34,876 nucleotides of DNA from Gemmatales bacterium (GTDB taxonomy: Bacteria; Planctomycetota; Planctomycetia; Gemmatales; HRBIN36), in the NCBI GenBank assembly GCA_025056555.1, contig JANWVZ010000020.1, forward strand, positions 1 to 34,876. The letters are read 5' to 3'. Position numbers and translations under genes: made by a program. The first letter of the stretch is position 1. The number at the start of each line of letters is the position of its first letter. Below are positions 25,503-34,144 of this stretch, piece after piece. The notes beneath the pieces are model-generated. The model was not told the origin of the DNA, did not search any database, and saw only the letters and a program-made list of their open reading frames with translations.

Positions 25503-27149
25503 ATGCCTAAGAGTAACCAATCCTCAAATCGGTGGACTTGGCTTATCGGTGTGCTGGCAGCCGCTTCCTGGTTTGCAGCCGATACGGGCCAGGTGCACAG
25601 CCAGGACGGAGGTGCTCTGGAACTGGCGAAAAGTGCCCTCCGGGACCCCGATCCACAACTCCGGTTGGCGGCACTAGAGTGGTTGCAATACCAATGGCGT
25701 GGCTTACGTAGCGAGTTACAGGCGGAGCTACGCGGAGGCCGCAAAGAGCAAGTCGAGCTGTTGCTGCAGGCGCAGCGGGCTTTGGCCCAACAGGCGGATC
25801 GTGTCGCCGACCTGGTATTGCGCGACCCGAGCGAACAAGTACGATTGCGGGCCATCGAGACGCTCGCTTTGCTCCAGCCTGATGTCCGTCAGGAAAAGGT
25901 GCAGGAAGCTTGGCGGATTCTACTCGATTCGGCGCAGCCTGAATGGGCCTTGGCCGGAGTGCGTGCTTGGGGAGTATTGTTTGAGTCGGCCGTTGCGGAC
26001 TTGACCAACCCGCGACTGGAGACTGCAGAATCACTGCGTGTGACAAGACAGTTGGCCCAGGATTTGTCGGTTCTGTCCGAACTGCTCCGCCGCGCGTTGA
26101 CCCATTCTGAAGTAGCCGTGCGGGCTGCGACACTGCGGGTTCTGAACGAGGTCTTCACGGCCGTGGTGCAACGCTTAAGTGGGTTGCAGGCCCAACTGGG
26201 GCTACCCGAATTCCGACCCTTGGCCAAGGACATCCTGACACACCTGCTCCACGTCCTCAGGCAGGTGCATCCACCTCTTCAGGATTGTCTGAGCTTGCCT
26301 CACGTTTCAGTGCGCCAACCGGCCTGTCAGCTTTGTGAAACTTGGGGCGATCTCGTGCAACTGCTCCGCGACGAGCTACAACAACCTGATGGCGGCCAAT
26401 TCGCCGAGCAATTCCAGCGGGCACTGGCACCAGGCCTAGCCGACCTACTGACGATAGCCCTCAGTGACCGAAGTGTAGGGATTCGGCTGAGTGCCTTGCA
26501 AGCTGTAGAGGCCATCGAGCCGCTCTCATCGCGAACCTGGCCTGCATTGCTGCAAGCACTGGACGACACGTATGCCCCCGTGCGCTGGACGGCAGCAAGG
26601 TGTCTGGAAGCAGCCAGGTCTGTATCGCTAAGCGAAGCCGAACGCAGCGCCATTGTTCGCGGCTTGGCTCAGTGCTTGGCTGAGGAACCGGAAGTAAGTG
26701 TGCGGCTCCGCCTGGCACATTCCCTGCGGAGTTGGCGCAGCGAATTGTTGGCGGCGCGAAGCGAACTCGCTCAGGCATTGCTGAATTTAGCCCGTCCCTG
26801 GCCGGGCATAGATTTCGCGCCGTTTGCTCCGGCGCATCGGCAAAGTCCCAGGCAGGTGCGCGATCAGGATGTGCTTTTGGCGTTACTGATCGCCCTGCGG
26901 GAATTCGCGGAACATCACCGCCGCACGTCGCACGAACCTTTGCCTGCAGAGTGGCTCAACGGCCTGATTCTGGCACTGGACGCGGAAAAGCCCGCGGTGC
27001 GCGTCGAAGCTTGTCGCACTCTGGGGCACTACGGTGCCGCTGCCTATGTGGCGCGTCCTGTCCTGATACGACTTCTCAAAGACTCCGACCCCCAAGTCCG
27101 AGGGGCCGCGGCTCAGGCGCTCCTTCGGATTACTCCGCCACCGCAATAA
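25503..27149 (+). CDS. exported HEAT-repeat protein
   Basis: The 548-residue product has an N-terminal signal-like segment (residues 12-28, TWLIGVLAAASWFAAD), then an all-helical HEAT/armadillo array. Recognisable repeats include LAKSALRDPDPQLRLAALEWLQ, VLRDPSEQVRLRAIETLALL, ALSDRSVGIRLSALQAVEAI, ALDDTYAPVRWTAARCLEAA and the last, LLKDSDPQVRGAAAQALLRI. Such repeats form a protein-binding solenoid. An in-frame GTG at 25488 is possible, but GGGAT lies eight bases before 25503, and the shorter start puts the signal segment at the usual distance. It ends 18 bp before the convergent LOR/SDH gene. Function is unknown; a periplasmic scaffold is an inference. Confidence 0.78.
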   Translation: MPKSNQSSNRWTWLIGVLAAASWFAADTGQVHSQDGGALELAKSALRDPDPQLRLAALEWLQYQWRGLRSELQAELRGGRKEQVELLLQAQRALAQQADRVADLVLRDPSEQVRLRAIETLALLQPDVRQEKVQEAWRILLDSAQPEWALAGVRAWGVLFESAVADLTNPRLETAESLRVTRQLAQDLSVLSELLRRALTHSEVAVRAATLRVLNEVFTAVVQRLSGLQAQLGLPEFRPLAKDILTHLLHVLRQVHPPLQDCLSLPHVSVRQPACQLCETWGDLVQLLRDELQQPDGGQFAEQFQRALAPGLADLLTIALSDRSVGIRLSALQAVEAIEPLSSRTWPALLQALDDTYAPVRWTAARCLEAARSVSLSEAERSAIVRGLAQCLAEEPEVSVRLRLAHSLRSWRSELLAARSELAQALLNLARPWPGIDFAPFAPAHRQSPRQVRDQDVLLALLIALREFAEHHRRTSHEPLPAEWLNGLILALDAEKPAVRVEACRTLGHYGAAAYVARPVLIRLLKDSDPQVRGAAAQALLRITPPPQ

Positions 27150-27167
27150 CTGAAAGGTCGCCGTGGC

Positions 27168-28475
27168 CTACGCGGGCGCGGCAGAAACACGTTGTCGCAG
27201 TTCGGCCACCAGTGAACGGAGAAACGGCTCGGCATCTGTGACGATACCCACCGTCTGCATCGAACCTCGGTCCATGAGTTTCGTGACCGCTGCGGGGTTG
27301 ATATCCACACAAGCCACCCGTACCCACGCCGGCAACAGATTCCCCACGGCTACGGAATGCAGTAACGTCGCTACCATCAGACACATGCCCACATGGCCTT
27401 CATGGATATAGTGTCGCATGGCGTCTTGGGCCGCTATAACGTCGGTAATCACCTCCGGCAGCGGACCATCATCGCGAATACTTCCTGCCAGCACAAAGGG
27501 AACGTTCTGGCGGATGCATTCGTACATGATACCACTGCGCAGCACTCCTTTGTCCACGGCTGCTCGAATCCCGCCGAGGCGACGAATCGTATTAATGGCT
27601 CGCAGGTGGTGTTCATGCCCCTCTTCTGCTGGCAAACCGCGTTCGAGATAGACGCCCAGGCTGGTACCAAACATGGCTTGCTCGATATCATGCGCCGCCA
27701 AGGCATTACCCGCGAACAAAATGTTTACAAAGCCCATGCGGATCAGTTCGCAGATGTGTTCGACGCCGCCGGTGTGCACCACGGCAGGTCCCAGCACAGC
27801 CAGTATGGTCTGACTCGCCGCTCGTGTCCGTATCATTTGGGCGGCTACCTCACGAACTGTCACGTTTTTCGGCTTTTCGCTACTGACGGCGCTGGACATG
27901 AACTCGAACAGATGTTGTCGCCGTTCCTGGCCCACAGGAAAAACGCGAATTCCCTCATGACCAACCACAATGCAATCGCCTCGCTTCACGTGGGCCATGG
28001 CAATGGTGCGAGCGCGACGTGCGGCCGGATCCACCAGGATGCCGCAATCCATTTCAATCCGCTCTACGTCTATCCATTGACCGCCCAGGCGAACTTGAGT
28101 GCGATAATTCGTGGTGCTGTAAAAGTTTTCCGGAAACGCTCCATCCATATCGGCGGGAACGTATTGGCAATCCCGTTGAACCACCGGTGTTGCCCCGTGC
28201 GCGTGAATGGCATCCAGAATCTCGCGTAAACGTTCCGGACTCGAAGCTCGCACTTCAATTCGCGCATAGCTGGGGTCTTCCTGACGCTGACCTACGCGAA
28301 TCTCCTTGAGAACATATTGTCCAGCGCGAGTCAGGATTTCATCCAATACTTTCGGCAGCAGCAGCGAGTCAATGATATGCCCCTGAAGCTCGACCTCTTC
28401 CAGATAAGCCCAGTCGGACTCGGACGGCGCTGTAGTTCGGGATGGTTGTTCGCTCAGTTGGGGTGCAGACGTCAT
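27168..28475 (-). CDS. stand-alone LOR/SDH-domain protein (TIGR00300), possible ornithine cyclodeaminase
   Basis: The 435-residue protein matches the TIGR00300 / LOR-SDH bifunctional-domain family. Recognisable blocks are ELQGHIIDSLLLPKVLDEI (29-47), YVPADMDGAFPENFYSTTN (105-123), DCGILVDPAARRARTI (143-158), GPAVVHTGGVEHICELIR (229-246) and LFAGNALAAHDIEQAMFG (253-270). Related domains at the C-terminus of the cyanobacterial arginine-degrading enzyme AgrE/ArgZ, and some archaeal proteins, have been reported as NAD-dependent ornithine/proline-forming enzymes. Here the domain is alone, without the arginine dihydrolase part. The first 20 residues are Ser/Pro/Thr-rich and probably disordered. The ribosome binding site is weak. 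Conversion of ornithine to proline is an inference. Confidence 0.82.
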   Translation of the reverse strand: MTSAPQLSEQPSRTTAPSESDWAYLEEVELQGHIIDSLLLPKVLDEILTRAGQYVLKEIRVGQRQEDPSYARIEVRASSPERLREILDAIHAHGATPVVQRDCQYVPADMDGAFPENFYSTTNYRTQVRLGGQWIDVERIEMDCGILVDPAARRARTIAMAHVKRGDCIVVGHEGIRVFPVGQERRQHLFEFMSSAVSSEKPKNVTVREVAAQMIRTRAASQTILAVLGPAVVHTGGVEHICELIRMGFVNILFAGNALAAHDIEQAMFGTSLGVYLERGLPAEEGHEHHLRAINTIRRLGGIRAAVDKGVLRSGIMYECIRQNVPFVLAGSIRDDGPLPEVITDVIAAQDAMRHYIHEGHVGMCLMVATLLHSVAVGNLLPAWVRVACVDINPAAVTKLMDRGSMQTVGIVTDAEPFLRSLVAELRQRVSAAPA

Positions 28476-28656
28476 GGTTTTCTCTGATCCGATCAGGTGA
28501 GCCGCGCCTTAGTTTTTTTGCCCCGCACCAAGAGGGGACCGTCTGGTCTGTCATTGCCTCGGATTTAGGCCCCTGGGTGTAAGACAGAACAAACAGCGGC
28601 GTCAAAGGCCGGCGGAAAATCTCCTGCTGTTTCATCATGGATTAATCTAGGGCGGC

Positions 28657-28662
28657 TACAAT
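28657..28662 (+). promoter_or_regulatory. TACAAT -10-like hexamer
   Basis: The context is CGGCTACAAT, 33 bp before the prepilin ATG. No good -35 is visible. Confidence 0.4.
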
Positions 28663-28694
28663 GCCCACAAAGGTCATTCTAGGGGGAGTGCGCC

Positions 28695-29270
28695 ATGCTA
28701 CGGCTAGGTCGGATTTCAGGCCACAGGTTGGCAGCCTTCACGTTGGTGGAGCTGCTCGTAGTCATCGCAATTCTCATGATGCTCATGGGGATGATGATGC
28801 CTGCGGTACAACGAGTGCGTGTGGCGTTCAATCGAGTGAAATGTATGAATAATCTCAGGCAGATTGGTTTGGCCTTGGAGATGTATCGGCAAACTAACGG
28901 CATGCGCTATCCAGATGCTGCTCAGATGCCCAGTATTGCGCCGCAACGTTCGACTTTGGCGGACGAGTTATATCAATATGTCGAGGGCAGCGCCATGATT
29001 TTCCGCTGTCCGATGGACCGTATGACCGATCCGAACACGCCCCAGTTCTCCCATTATTGGGAACGGGAGCGGGCTAAAAACTACCCGCATATCGGTATCA
29101 GCTATGAATATCCCTCGAGCGTGGCGGGTCGGACGTTGGAGGAACTGGAAGCGCAAAGGAATCGGGGCAGTCACCAGATCATGCTCGCCTACGATTTTGA
29201 TAATTTCCACGGGCCCGACGGAACTCCTACCAGCCGCGTCATCGTCTATGCCGATGGTCATTGCCAATAA
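28695..29270 (+). CDS. type IV pilin-like prepilin (DUF1559-like)
   Basis: The 191-residue protein carries a prepilin N-terminus: a short basic leader, then [14 protein letters not shown] from residue 14, with Glu at +5 of the expected mature protein. The next block, [26 protein letters not shown], is the pattern seen after the pilin helix in planctomycete DUF1559 proteins. The C-terminal VIVYADGHC resembles their closing ADGH motif. At 191 residues it is shorter than most such proteins. The residue before the cleavage site is Ala14, where Gly is usual. GGGGGAG precedes the ATG. It would be processed by a prepilin peptidase and sit in the inner membrane or a pseudopilus. The Gly/Pro-rich gene follows 40 bp later. 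Confidence 0.85.
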   Translation: MLRLGRISGHRLAAFTLVELLVVIAILMMLMGMMMPAVQRVRVAFNRVKCMNNLRQIGLALEMYRQTNGMRYPDAAQMPSIAPQRSTLADELYQYVEGSAMIFRCPMDRMTDPNTPQFSHYWERERAKNYPHIGISYEYPSSVAGRTLEELEAQRNRGSHQIMLAYDFDNFHGPDGTPTSRVIVYADGHCQ

Positions 29271-29310
29271 CCGGCCGCGTTAACCTCCTGCCTTCTTCAA
29301 GGAGCCAGCT

Positions 29311-30207
29311 ATGCGCGAATATTTCGAGAAAGCCTGGGAGTGGCTAAAGCAAAAAAGCCGTGACACCTATGACTTCGTCCGCGAAGAGCGGGAGAAAGTA
29401 GCGATCGTCGCGGTGGTTCTCATTCTGCTGTTGTTCCTTGGCGGAGTGGCCTTTGCCTGGTGGTACAGCAATCGGCCTGATCCTCAGCTGGAACGGATGC
29501 GTGAGCTTCGGGAACAGATTGACAACGAACAGGACCCGGAGAAACGCCGGGAACTCATGCGCGAGTATTTCCAGGGTATGCGCGACCTCAGTGAGGAACA
29601 ACGCACCATCCTGTGGGCCGAGATGGAAGAGAACAATCGTTTCAACGACCGTTTGCGCGAATTCTTCAGTCTGCCCTACGAAGAGCGGGTTAAACGTATA
29701 GACCAGGACATTGACCGCATGTTAGAAATGCGCAAGAAGTTTGAGGAAATGCGGCAACAGGGATTTCGCGGTCCCCGTGGAGGAGGAGGACCAGGAGGGG
29801 GCGGTCCGCCCGGTGGCGGTGCTGGATTCGTTCCTGGCGGCGGTGGCCCCGGCGGGGGTGGTCCCGGATTTGCCCCAGGTGCCGGTGGACCGCCGGGCGG
29901 TGGCAAGCCGGCTCCAGGAGGTTTCGGTCGTGGACCGGGAGGCGGACCGCCTCAGGCAGGTCCGCCCGGCCAACAACCGGGACAGCAACGTCGTCCTCTC
30001 TCAAGCGAGGAACGCGACCGACTTCGTCGGCTTTATCTGGACCATACTTCGCCCGAAATGCGGGCCATGCGCTCCGAATATCGCCGACTCATGCAGGAAC
30101 GCATGCAACAGCGTGGCGTTACTTTCGGCGGAGGTCGTGGTTTCGGTGGCCCTGGCTTCGGAGGCCCTGGATTCGGGGGGCCTCCTGGCGGCGGGCCACG
30201 CCGCTGA
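29311..30207 (+). CDS. membrane-anchored Gly/Pro-rich low-complexity protein
   Basis: The 298-residue protein has an amphipathic charged N-terminus, one transmembrane helix (about 30-51) and a charged helical segment (about 55-150, e.g. LREQIDNEQDPEKRRELMREY). A low-complexity Gly/Pro-rich stretch with scattered Arg, Phe and Gln follows (about 150-227). A second helical block (228-268, SSEERDRLRRLYLDHTSPEM) then precedes a Gly/Phe tail of repeated GFGGPG units. The topology suggests a cytosolic N-terminus and an exported C-terminus. AAGGAG lies seven bases before the ATG, and a strong terminator follows the gene. It is probably cotranscribed with the prepilin 40 bp upstream. No family is recognised; such Gly-rich tails are often disordered. 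Confidence 0.75.
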   Translation: MREYFEKAWEWLKQKSRDTYDFVREEREKVAIVAVVLILLLFLGGVAFAWWYSNRPDPQLERMRELREQIDNEQDPEKRRELMREYFQGMRDLSEEQRTILWAEMEENNRFNDRLREFFSLPYEERVKRIDQDIDRMLEMRKKFEEMRQQGFRGPRGGGGPGGGGPPGGGAGFVPGGGGPGGGGPGFAPGAGGPPGGGKPAPGGFGRGPGGGPPQAGPPGQQPGQQRRPLSSEERDRLRRLYLDHTSPEMRAMRSEYRRLMQERMQQRGVTFGGGRGFGGPGFGGPGFGGPPGGGPRR

Positions 30208-30539
30208 CGGAACAACACGTGGTCGGGCGTAGCAGCACTTCTTGAGCTTCCTCCAAACGCCAACAGCCACCGGCCACTCCATTCCATGAGCCCACCTTTC
30301 CTGCCCCCTCTTGGAAAGGCCCACGTGCCCCGCGTGGGCCTTTTCGCTTCTCGAGGCCAGGGTCTCCTAACGCGGCCACCAAACTGTCTGTGCAGAAACG
30401 ACCGTTTCCATAGGCCACGGGATATGTCCCGCTCCACGGACGCCGCTGGGATGCGTAATGCCGGCAAAAGGTGGCGGCAGACTGGCACTGCCCACCGCCC
30501 AGTCCAGAATTAGTCAGGCCGGCCTGATCCTCGTTGCAT
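30208..30539. other. convergent intergenic region
   Basis: This 332-bp region lies between the convergent Gly/Pro-rich and RidA-like genes. It contains the rho-independent terminator at 30315-30343 and no supported gene. Confidence 0.6.
30315..30343 (+). terminator. rho-independent terminator
   Basis: A perfect 11-bp stem (30315-30325 with 30333-30343; core GGCCCACG/CGTGGGCC), a 7-base loop, and a short T-run (30341-30344). It ends the prepilin/Gly-rich unit about 110 bp after the stop codon. The A-rich left flank could also serve the opposite strand. Confidence 0.8.
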
Positions 30540-31007
30540 TTAGGGTTGCACCTCGAAGATGCATTCGATTTCGACGGCGATATTATTGGGCAACGATCCC
30601 ATACCCACAGCGCTGCGGGCACCTATACCCGCTTCCTGTCCAAACACCTCGGCCATCAGTTCCGAAAACCCGTTGATGACTTTCGGGTGATCGCGGAAAT
30701 CGGGAGTGGAGTTGACCATACCCAAGGTTTTGACCAGACGCTTCACTTTGTCCAGCGAGCCGAGCGTATTGCGTACTGTGGATAAAATCGCCAAGCCAAC
30801 CTGTCGCGCTGCCTGATAGCCCTGCTCGAGCGTGAGGTCTGCTCCAACTTTACCGCAAATGCCGATTTTGCCCTCCGGTGTCAGAGGGCCGTGGCCGGAT
30901 ACGTAAAGTATGTTTCCCACCAGCACGGCAGGTTTGTACACAGCCACCGGCTTCGGTGGCGGTGGAAGTGTCAGATGCAATTCTTGAAGGCGCTTTTCCG
31001 GATTCAT
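30540..31007 (-). CDS. RidA-family (YjgF/YER057c/UK114) protein
   Basis: The 155-residue protein belongs to the RidA superfamily, whose best-known members hydrolyse reactive enamine/imine intermediates. The N-terminal block PKPVAVYKPAVLVGNILYVSGHGPL (about 18-42) is typical of the longer UK114-like subgroup. The C-terminal GARSAVGMGSLPNNIAVEIE (129-148) supplies the conserved Arg131 and Glu146 positions, so activity is possible. The subgroup with a longer N-terminus is less studied than classical RidA of about 130 residues. An upstream in-frame start at 31079 is possible, but AGGAG sits seven bases before 31007. It lies 122 bp after the FGGY kinase on the same strand and may share its transcript. 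Confidence 0.88.
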   Translation of the reverse strand: MNPEKRLQELHLTLPPPPKPVAVYKPAVLVGNILYVSGHGPLTPEGKIGICGKVGADLTLEQGYQAARQVGLAILSTVRNTLGSLDKVKRLVKTLGMVNSTPDFRDHPKVINGFSELMAEVFGQEAGIGARSAVGMGSLPNNIAVEIECIFEVQP

Positions 31008-31129
31008 GGTTAGCTCCTGGTCAGGACGGTGAGCTCGAAGAATTCCTCTCAAGCACCGAGCAGAACCAATGCCCTGCACTGAGAGTATGGCTCCAGCCTG
31101 GCTCAGCCCGGCTGCGCTCAGTGTATCAG

Positions 31130-32425
31130 CTACTCCGCATCTTTGGCAAATAATTTCGCCACGCCGCGAAGTGAGCCTTCTTCGAGCAGAATTACTTGCT
31201 CTTGGCGATACTCTTGAAAAAGTGAGCGAATAACTTCGGCTCCCCCACCCGTCAAGAAGACCCGTCGAAAACTTTGGCCCACCTGAAGGGCAGCCAACGC
31301 ACGGTAATGCTGCTGGTGCATGGCATGCAGAACCGCTGACAATAAGTCCAGTCGGTCGGTGCTCAGCTGCAGGTTGCGAAAGCCAGCTTGTGCAGGTTCA
31401 ATAGCTAAACGATCCCCGCCCAGATACGGTGGGTCCAGCACGACGTTGGTGGAGCGATGCCAAGCCTCGGCTAAGGTCATGGTGTAAAACACCTCAGCAG
31501 ACTGATCGCGAAAGCACAGCCGATACACCCACGCAAGAGCCACTCCGCCGACGGGATTGTGGGCCACGTGCAGAAACGCCGAGCCCACGCCCAGCATCCG
31601 CGTGAGGTGGTCCAACCCCGGGCGCGGTTGTTCGACCAGTGTCGCCAACACCTGCGTAGTGCCGACCACGTGCAGCAAGTCACCCACCTGCATCTGAGCG
31701 GCCAGCACGGCAGCACTCGTGTCCGCCACTCCCAGCTTGACCGGCACCCCCGCGGGCAAACCGAACTCATCCGCTGCCCATTTCTTCAGCCCGCCGATGG
31801 TCGTGCGGCCGTCGGCTACGTCGCTCAACCATGCAGCTTCTATACCCAATTCGCGGCACCATCGTGGCGACCATCTCCGTTGACGGTAGTCGAACAAACC
31901 TGTGAAACAGGCATTGCCGAAATCGAATGCTGTTTCGCCGGTTAGCCGCAAACACAACCAGCCGTTCAGATGCACGAACCGCCCAACCCGTGCACGCAAT
32001 AGTGGCTGTGCTTGCAGCAAATAGCCGCAAGCGATTCCCGAAAGTCCGCCTGGTAACGGCTTATTCCCTGTATCCTGGAGGAACGCTTCTCCGTAGCTTT
32101 CCCATACCTGCCGCGCCAACGGACGCGACCGCCGATCTAAATGCGTGATTACGGGTGTCAATGGCTTGTCACTATTATCCAGCAATAACCATCCGGGCGT
32201 CAGACAACACATCCCTATTCCTTCCACAACAAACCGTTCAGCCAACGGGCGCGTCACCTGGACCAACGCCGACCAGATTTCCTCCGGATCCAGCGTGGCC
32301 GCCTCACCCTCTTGCTGCAGTGTCAGCGGCCTGCGCAACACTTCACTCACCGGTTGGGCGCTGGCCACGTCCAACACCGCCGCCTTCACTGCTGATGTCC
32401 CGATATCCCAAGCTAATACCCGCAT
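31130..32425 (-). CDS. FGGY-family carbohydrate kinase
   Basis: The 431-residue protein is an FGGY kinase, which phosphorylates a sugar or polyol with ATP. The N-terminal phosphate-binding strand MRVLAWDIGTSAVKAAVLD (1-19) is typical. The catalytic aspartate is Asp235 in GVADTSAAVL, the second phosphate loop is VGTTQVLATL, and the adenosine motif is LTGGGAEVIRSLFQEY near the C-terminus. At 431 residues it is somewhat shorter than xylulokinase or glycerol kinase (about 490-500). The substrate cannot be told. A GTG at 32446 is in frame, but the ATG at 32425 starts directly at the first conserved strand. Neither start has a well-spaced ribosome binding site. The RidA-like gene follows. Confidence 0.88.
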   Translation of the reverse strand: MRVLAWDIGTSAVKAAVLDVASAQPVSEVLRRPLTLQQEGEAATLDPEEIWSALVQVTRPLAERFVVEGIGMCCLTPGWLLLDNSDKPLTPVITHLDRRSRPLARQVWESYGEAFLQDTGNKPLPGGLSGIACGYLLQAQPLLRARVGRFVHLNGWLCLRLTGETAFDFGNACFTGLFDYRQRRWSPRWCRELGIEAAWLSDVADGRTTIGGLKKWAADEFGLPAGVPVKLGVADTSAAVLAAQMQVGDLLHVVGTTQVLATLVEQPRPGLDHLTRMLGVGSAFLHVAHNPVGGVALAWVYRLCFRDQSAEVFYTMTLAEAWHRSTNVVLDPPYLGGDRLAIEPAQAGFRNLQLSTDRLDLLSAVLHAMHQQHYRALAALQVGQSFRRVFLTGGGAEVIRSLFQEYRQEQVILLEEGSLRGVAKLFAKDAE

Positions 32426-33785
32426 AGCCTTATTTGTACAACCCACTTCCTAATAAAAAACCCTATTCCAAACTCTGAATCATTCGAATAAGCGTTGCTC
32501 TCAGGCGTCAGCCGCAGCCTTGCCCTTACCGACGAAATAGCCCGAGCACCAGGCCATTCTTCTAATCTGAGAACCGAATTTTACTGACTCTACGCCCCCC
32601 GCCCATGAAACCGCTCTTCTCCTACAAACCGGCTCGGACTAAGGTGACAATTCATAGCCTTCGATTCCATCAGTGTGATAATGTGAATTGTTGCACTGGA
32701 ATTGGCCTCGAACCTGCATGAGAGTTCATACGCATAGTGATCTGATCGGGGGTTTGACAAATATTTCGCTTCTATCATTTCTCCGCTGCCGATGGCGACT
32801 CTGATCGCAGTCACCCCATCACACTATTGAAGGGTAAGCTCTCTGAAGCAGCTCTATCTGTCAAAAGCAGCTCGGGACTCCTACGGGCTTGCTGTCCTCT
32901 GGAACTGACCTTGGTCCAGGCTGCTGTGCGAAATCTGTTGTGGACAAGTTCCTCTAAATGCTAAGACCTCGAGTTCAAAAACCACATCAATGACGACCAC
33001 CAGCGCAGTATCCGTCTTAGAAGATTCACTCCTTAGGACGCACAACAGAGCAATCAACTCCAAACTTAGATCATGTACATGGGAAAAAGGAACACTGCTA
33101 TGCTCTGGCTATGCCTTCAAAAAGCTCCCTGGAAAAATGAAATTCTTTTCAAGCAGCTTTTCGAGATGCCATCTTGCCGTGACCATAACCCAGGGTACGT
33201 CTGACCCCAGCTAGGAATCTTTGGCCTCGCGTACATAAGCACAGTTCTGATTACAGATGAACCTATGAACCCTTACACTATAGAATACCAGTGATAGCCC
33301 TAAATTGGTGACCTTGCTGCAATAAATATAAGTAACGCACCCCCCAAATCTCCAGCGTAGCATAGTCGGATTTCTCAGACTCGATGCGGTACATAAATAC
33401 AGCTAGTCTTCCGCACTGACACTTTCTTAGCATGGCGAAAACCGTATGAATCATTAGCGAGTCACAACGCGGTTTTCTCCAAATGTACAAGCTTGGAGTA
33501 ATCCGCGCTCTTCAGCGTGCAATCTGCCCAAACGAAGTTGACCGTCCAATTCAGTATCACATGCCATGAGAAGTTATGCAGAGACGAAAAAAATCCTCCC
33601 CAAGATCTCTTGATCTTGCTCCCTAAGCATGGCAGATTTGCTGGCAGAAAAGCATGGTCGCGATGGCCAAGAATTATACTAGGAAGGAGACCCAAGGTGG
33701 TCACTAAAGCGTGACATAAACATGAATCGAAACAAGGAAATGCGGCTACATGAAGAGAATGTGGAGTAGAGAATCAAGTTGATGA
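32426..33785. other. long AT-richer gene-free stretch
   Basis: About 1.36 kb without a supported gene. By eye it is more AT-rich than the flanking genes. Several frames of 60-80 codons exist on both strands, but they lack ribosome binding sites and recognisable domains. It contains a short inverted repeat at 33601-33618. It may be decayed or transferred DNA. Confidence 0.5.
33601..33618. repeat. short inverted repeat
   Basis: CAAGATC and GATCTTG are separated by four bases. On the minus strand a run of seven T follows after another seven bases, so it is at best a weak terminator. Confidence 0.3.
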
Positions 33786-34109
33786 CTAATTCGGTGAGGG
33801 ATCGGAGCGGATGCCGCCTTCGCTGGTGAACCGAACGGTTCGGCCCAGGTTGGGATCGTCACTGCCAACTTGGCTCAGTAACCATTGCCGCAATTTTTCC
33901 AGGCTGATGGGTTCACGGCGTTGGGTATGTTTATAGGGATGGCTATCGGTTTGCACGAAAATGTAAAGTTGCAGGTCAGGGCGATATTCGACATCGTAAG
34001 CACGGCGTGGATTGAAGCCGGCACGTTTGAGACAATAGGCGATCCACGCCGAGCGACGGTGTGGCGGTACGCGGTCTAACATCGCCTGGGTGATGACGCA
34101 GCGCCTCAT
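33786..34109 (-). CDS. hypothetical protein
   Basis: The 107-residue product is basic and starts MRRCVITQAMLDRVPPHRRS. It continues with a helix (AWIAYCLKRAGFNP), a two-stranded segment (AYDVEYRPDLQLYIFVQTDSH) and a helix (SLEKLRQWLLSQVG). I do not recognise a family. The frame is open upstream to 34262, but I chose the ATG at 34109 for two reasons. The upstream extension is low in structure. Also, a TACAAT hexamer lies exactly six bases before this ATG with a -35-like hexamer 17 bp further up, which would make the transcript begin at the start codon. No Shine-Dalgarno sequence is present. It is isolated between two AT-richer spacers. Confidence 0.6.
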   Translation of the reverse strand: MRRCVITQAMLDRVPPHRRSAWIAYCLKRAGFNPRRAYDVEYRPDLQLYIFVQTDSHPYKHTQRREPISLEKLRQWLLSQVGSDDPNLGRTVRFTSEGGIRSDPSPN

Positions 34110-34115
34110 ATAGCT

Positions 34116-34144
34116 ATTGTAGCCCCGGAAGTCCCTGCCTACAA
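34116..34144 (-). promoter_or_regulatory. candidate promoter of a leaderless transcript
   Basis: On the minus strand TTGTAG (34144-34139) and TACAAT (34121-34116) are 17 bp apart. Six bases separate the -10 from the ATG at 34109, so the expected first base of the transcript is the A of ATG. Confidence 0.45.

Noticed and set aside
29676-29906. Proline-rich minus-strand frame opposite the Gly-rich region
   Set aside because: Pro-rich translation is the expected complement of a Gly-rich coding stretch; there is no start signal.
32590-33063. Two minus-strand frames (74 and 60 codons) as a decayed gene
   Set aside because: No recognisable domain, no ribosome binding site, and the two frames do not join into a convincing protein.
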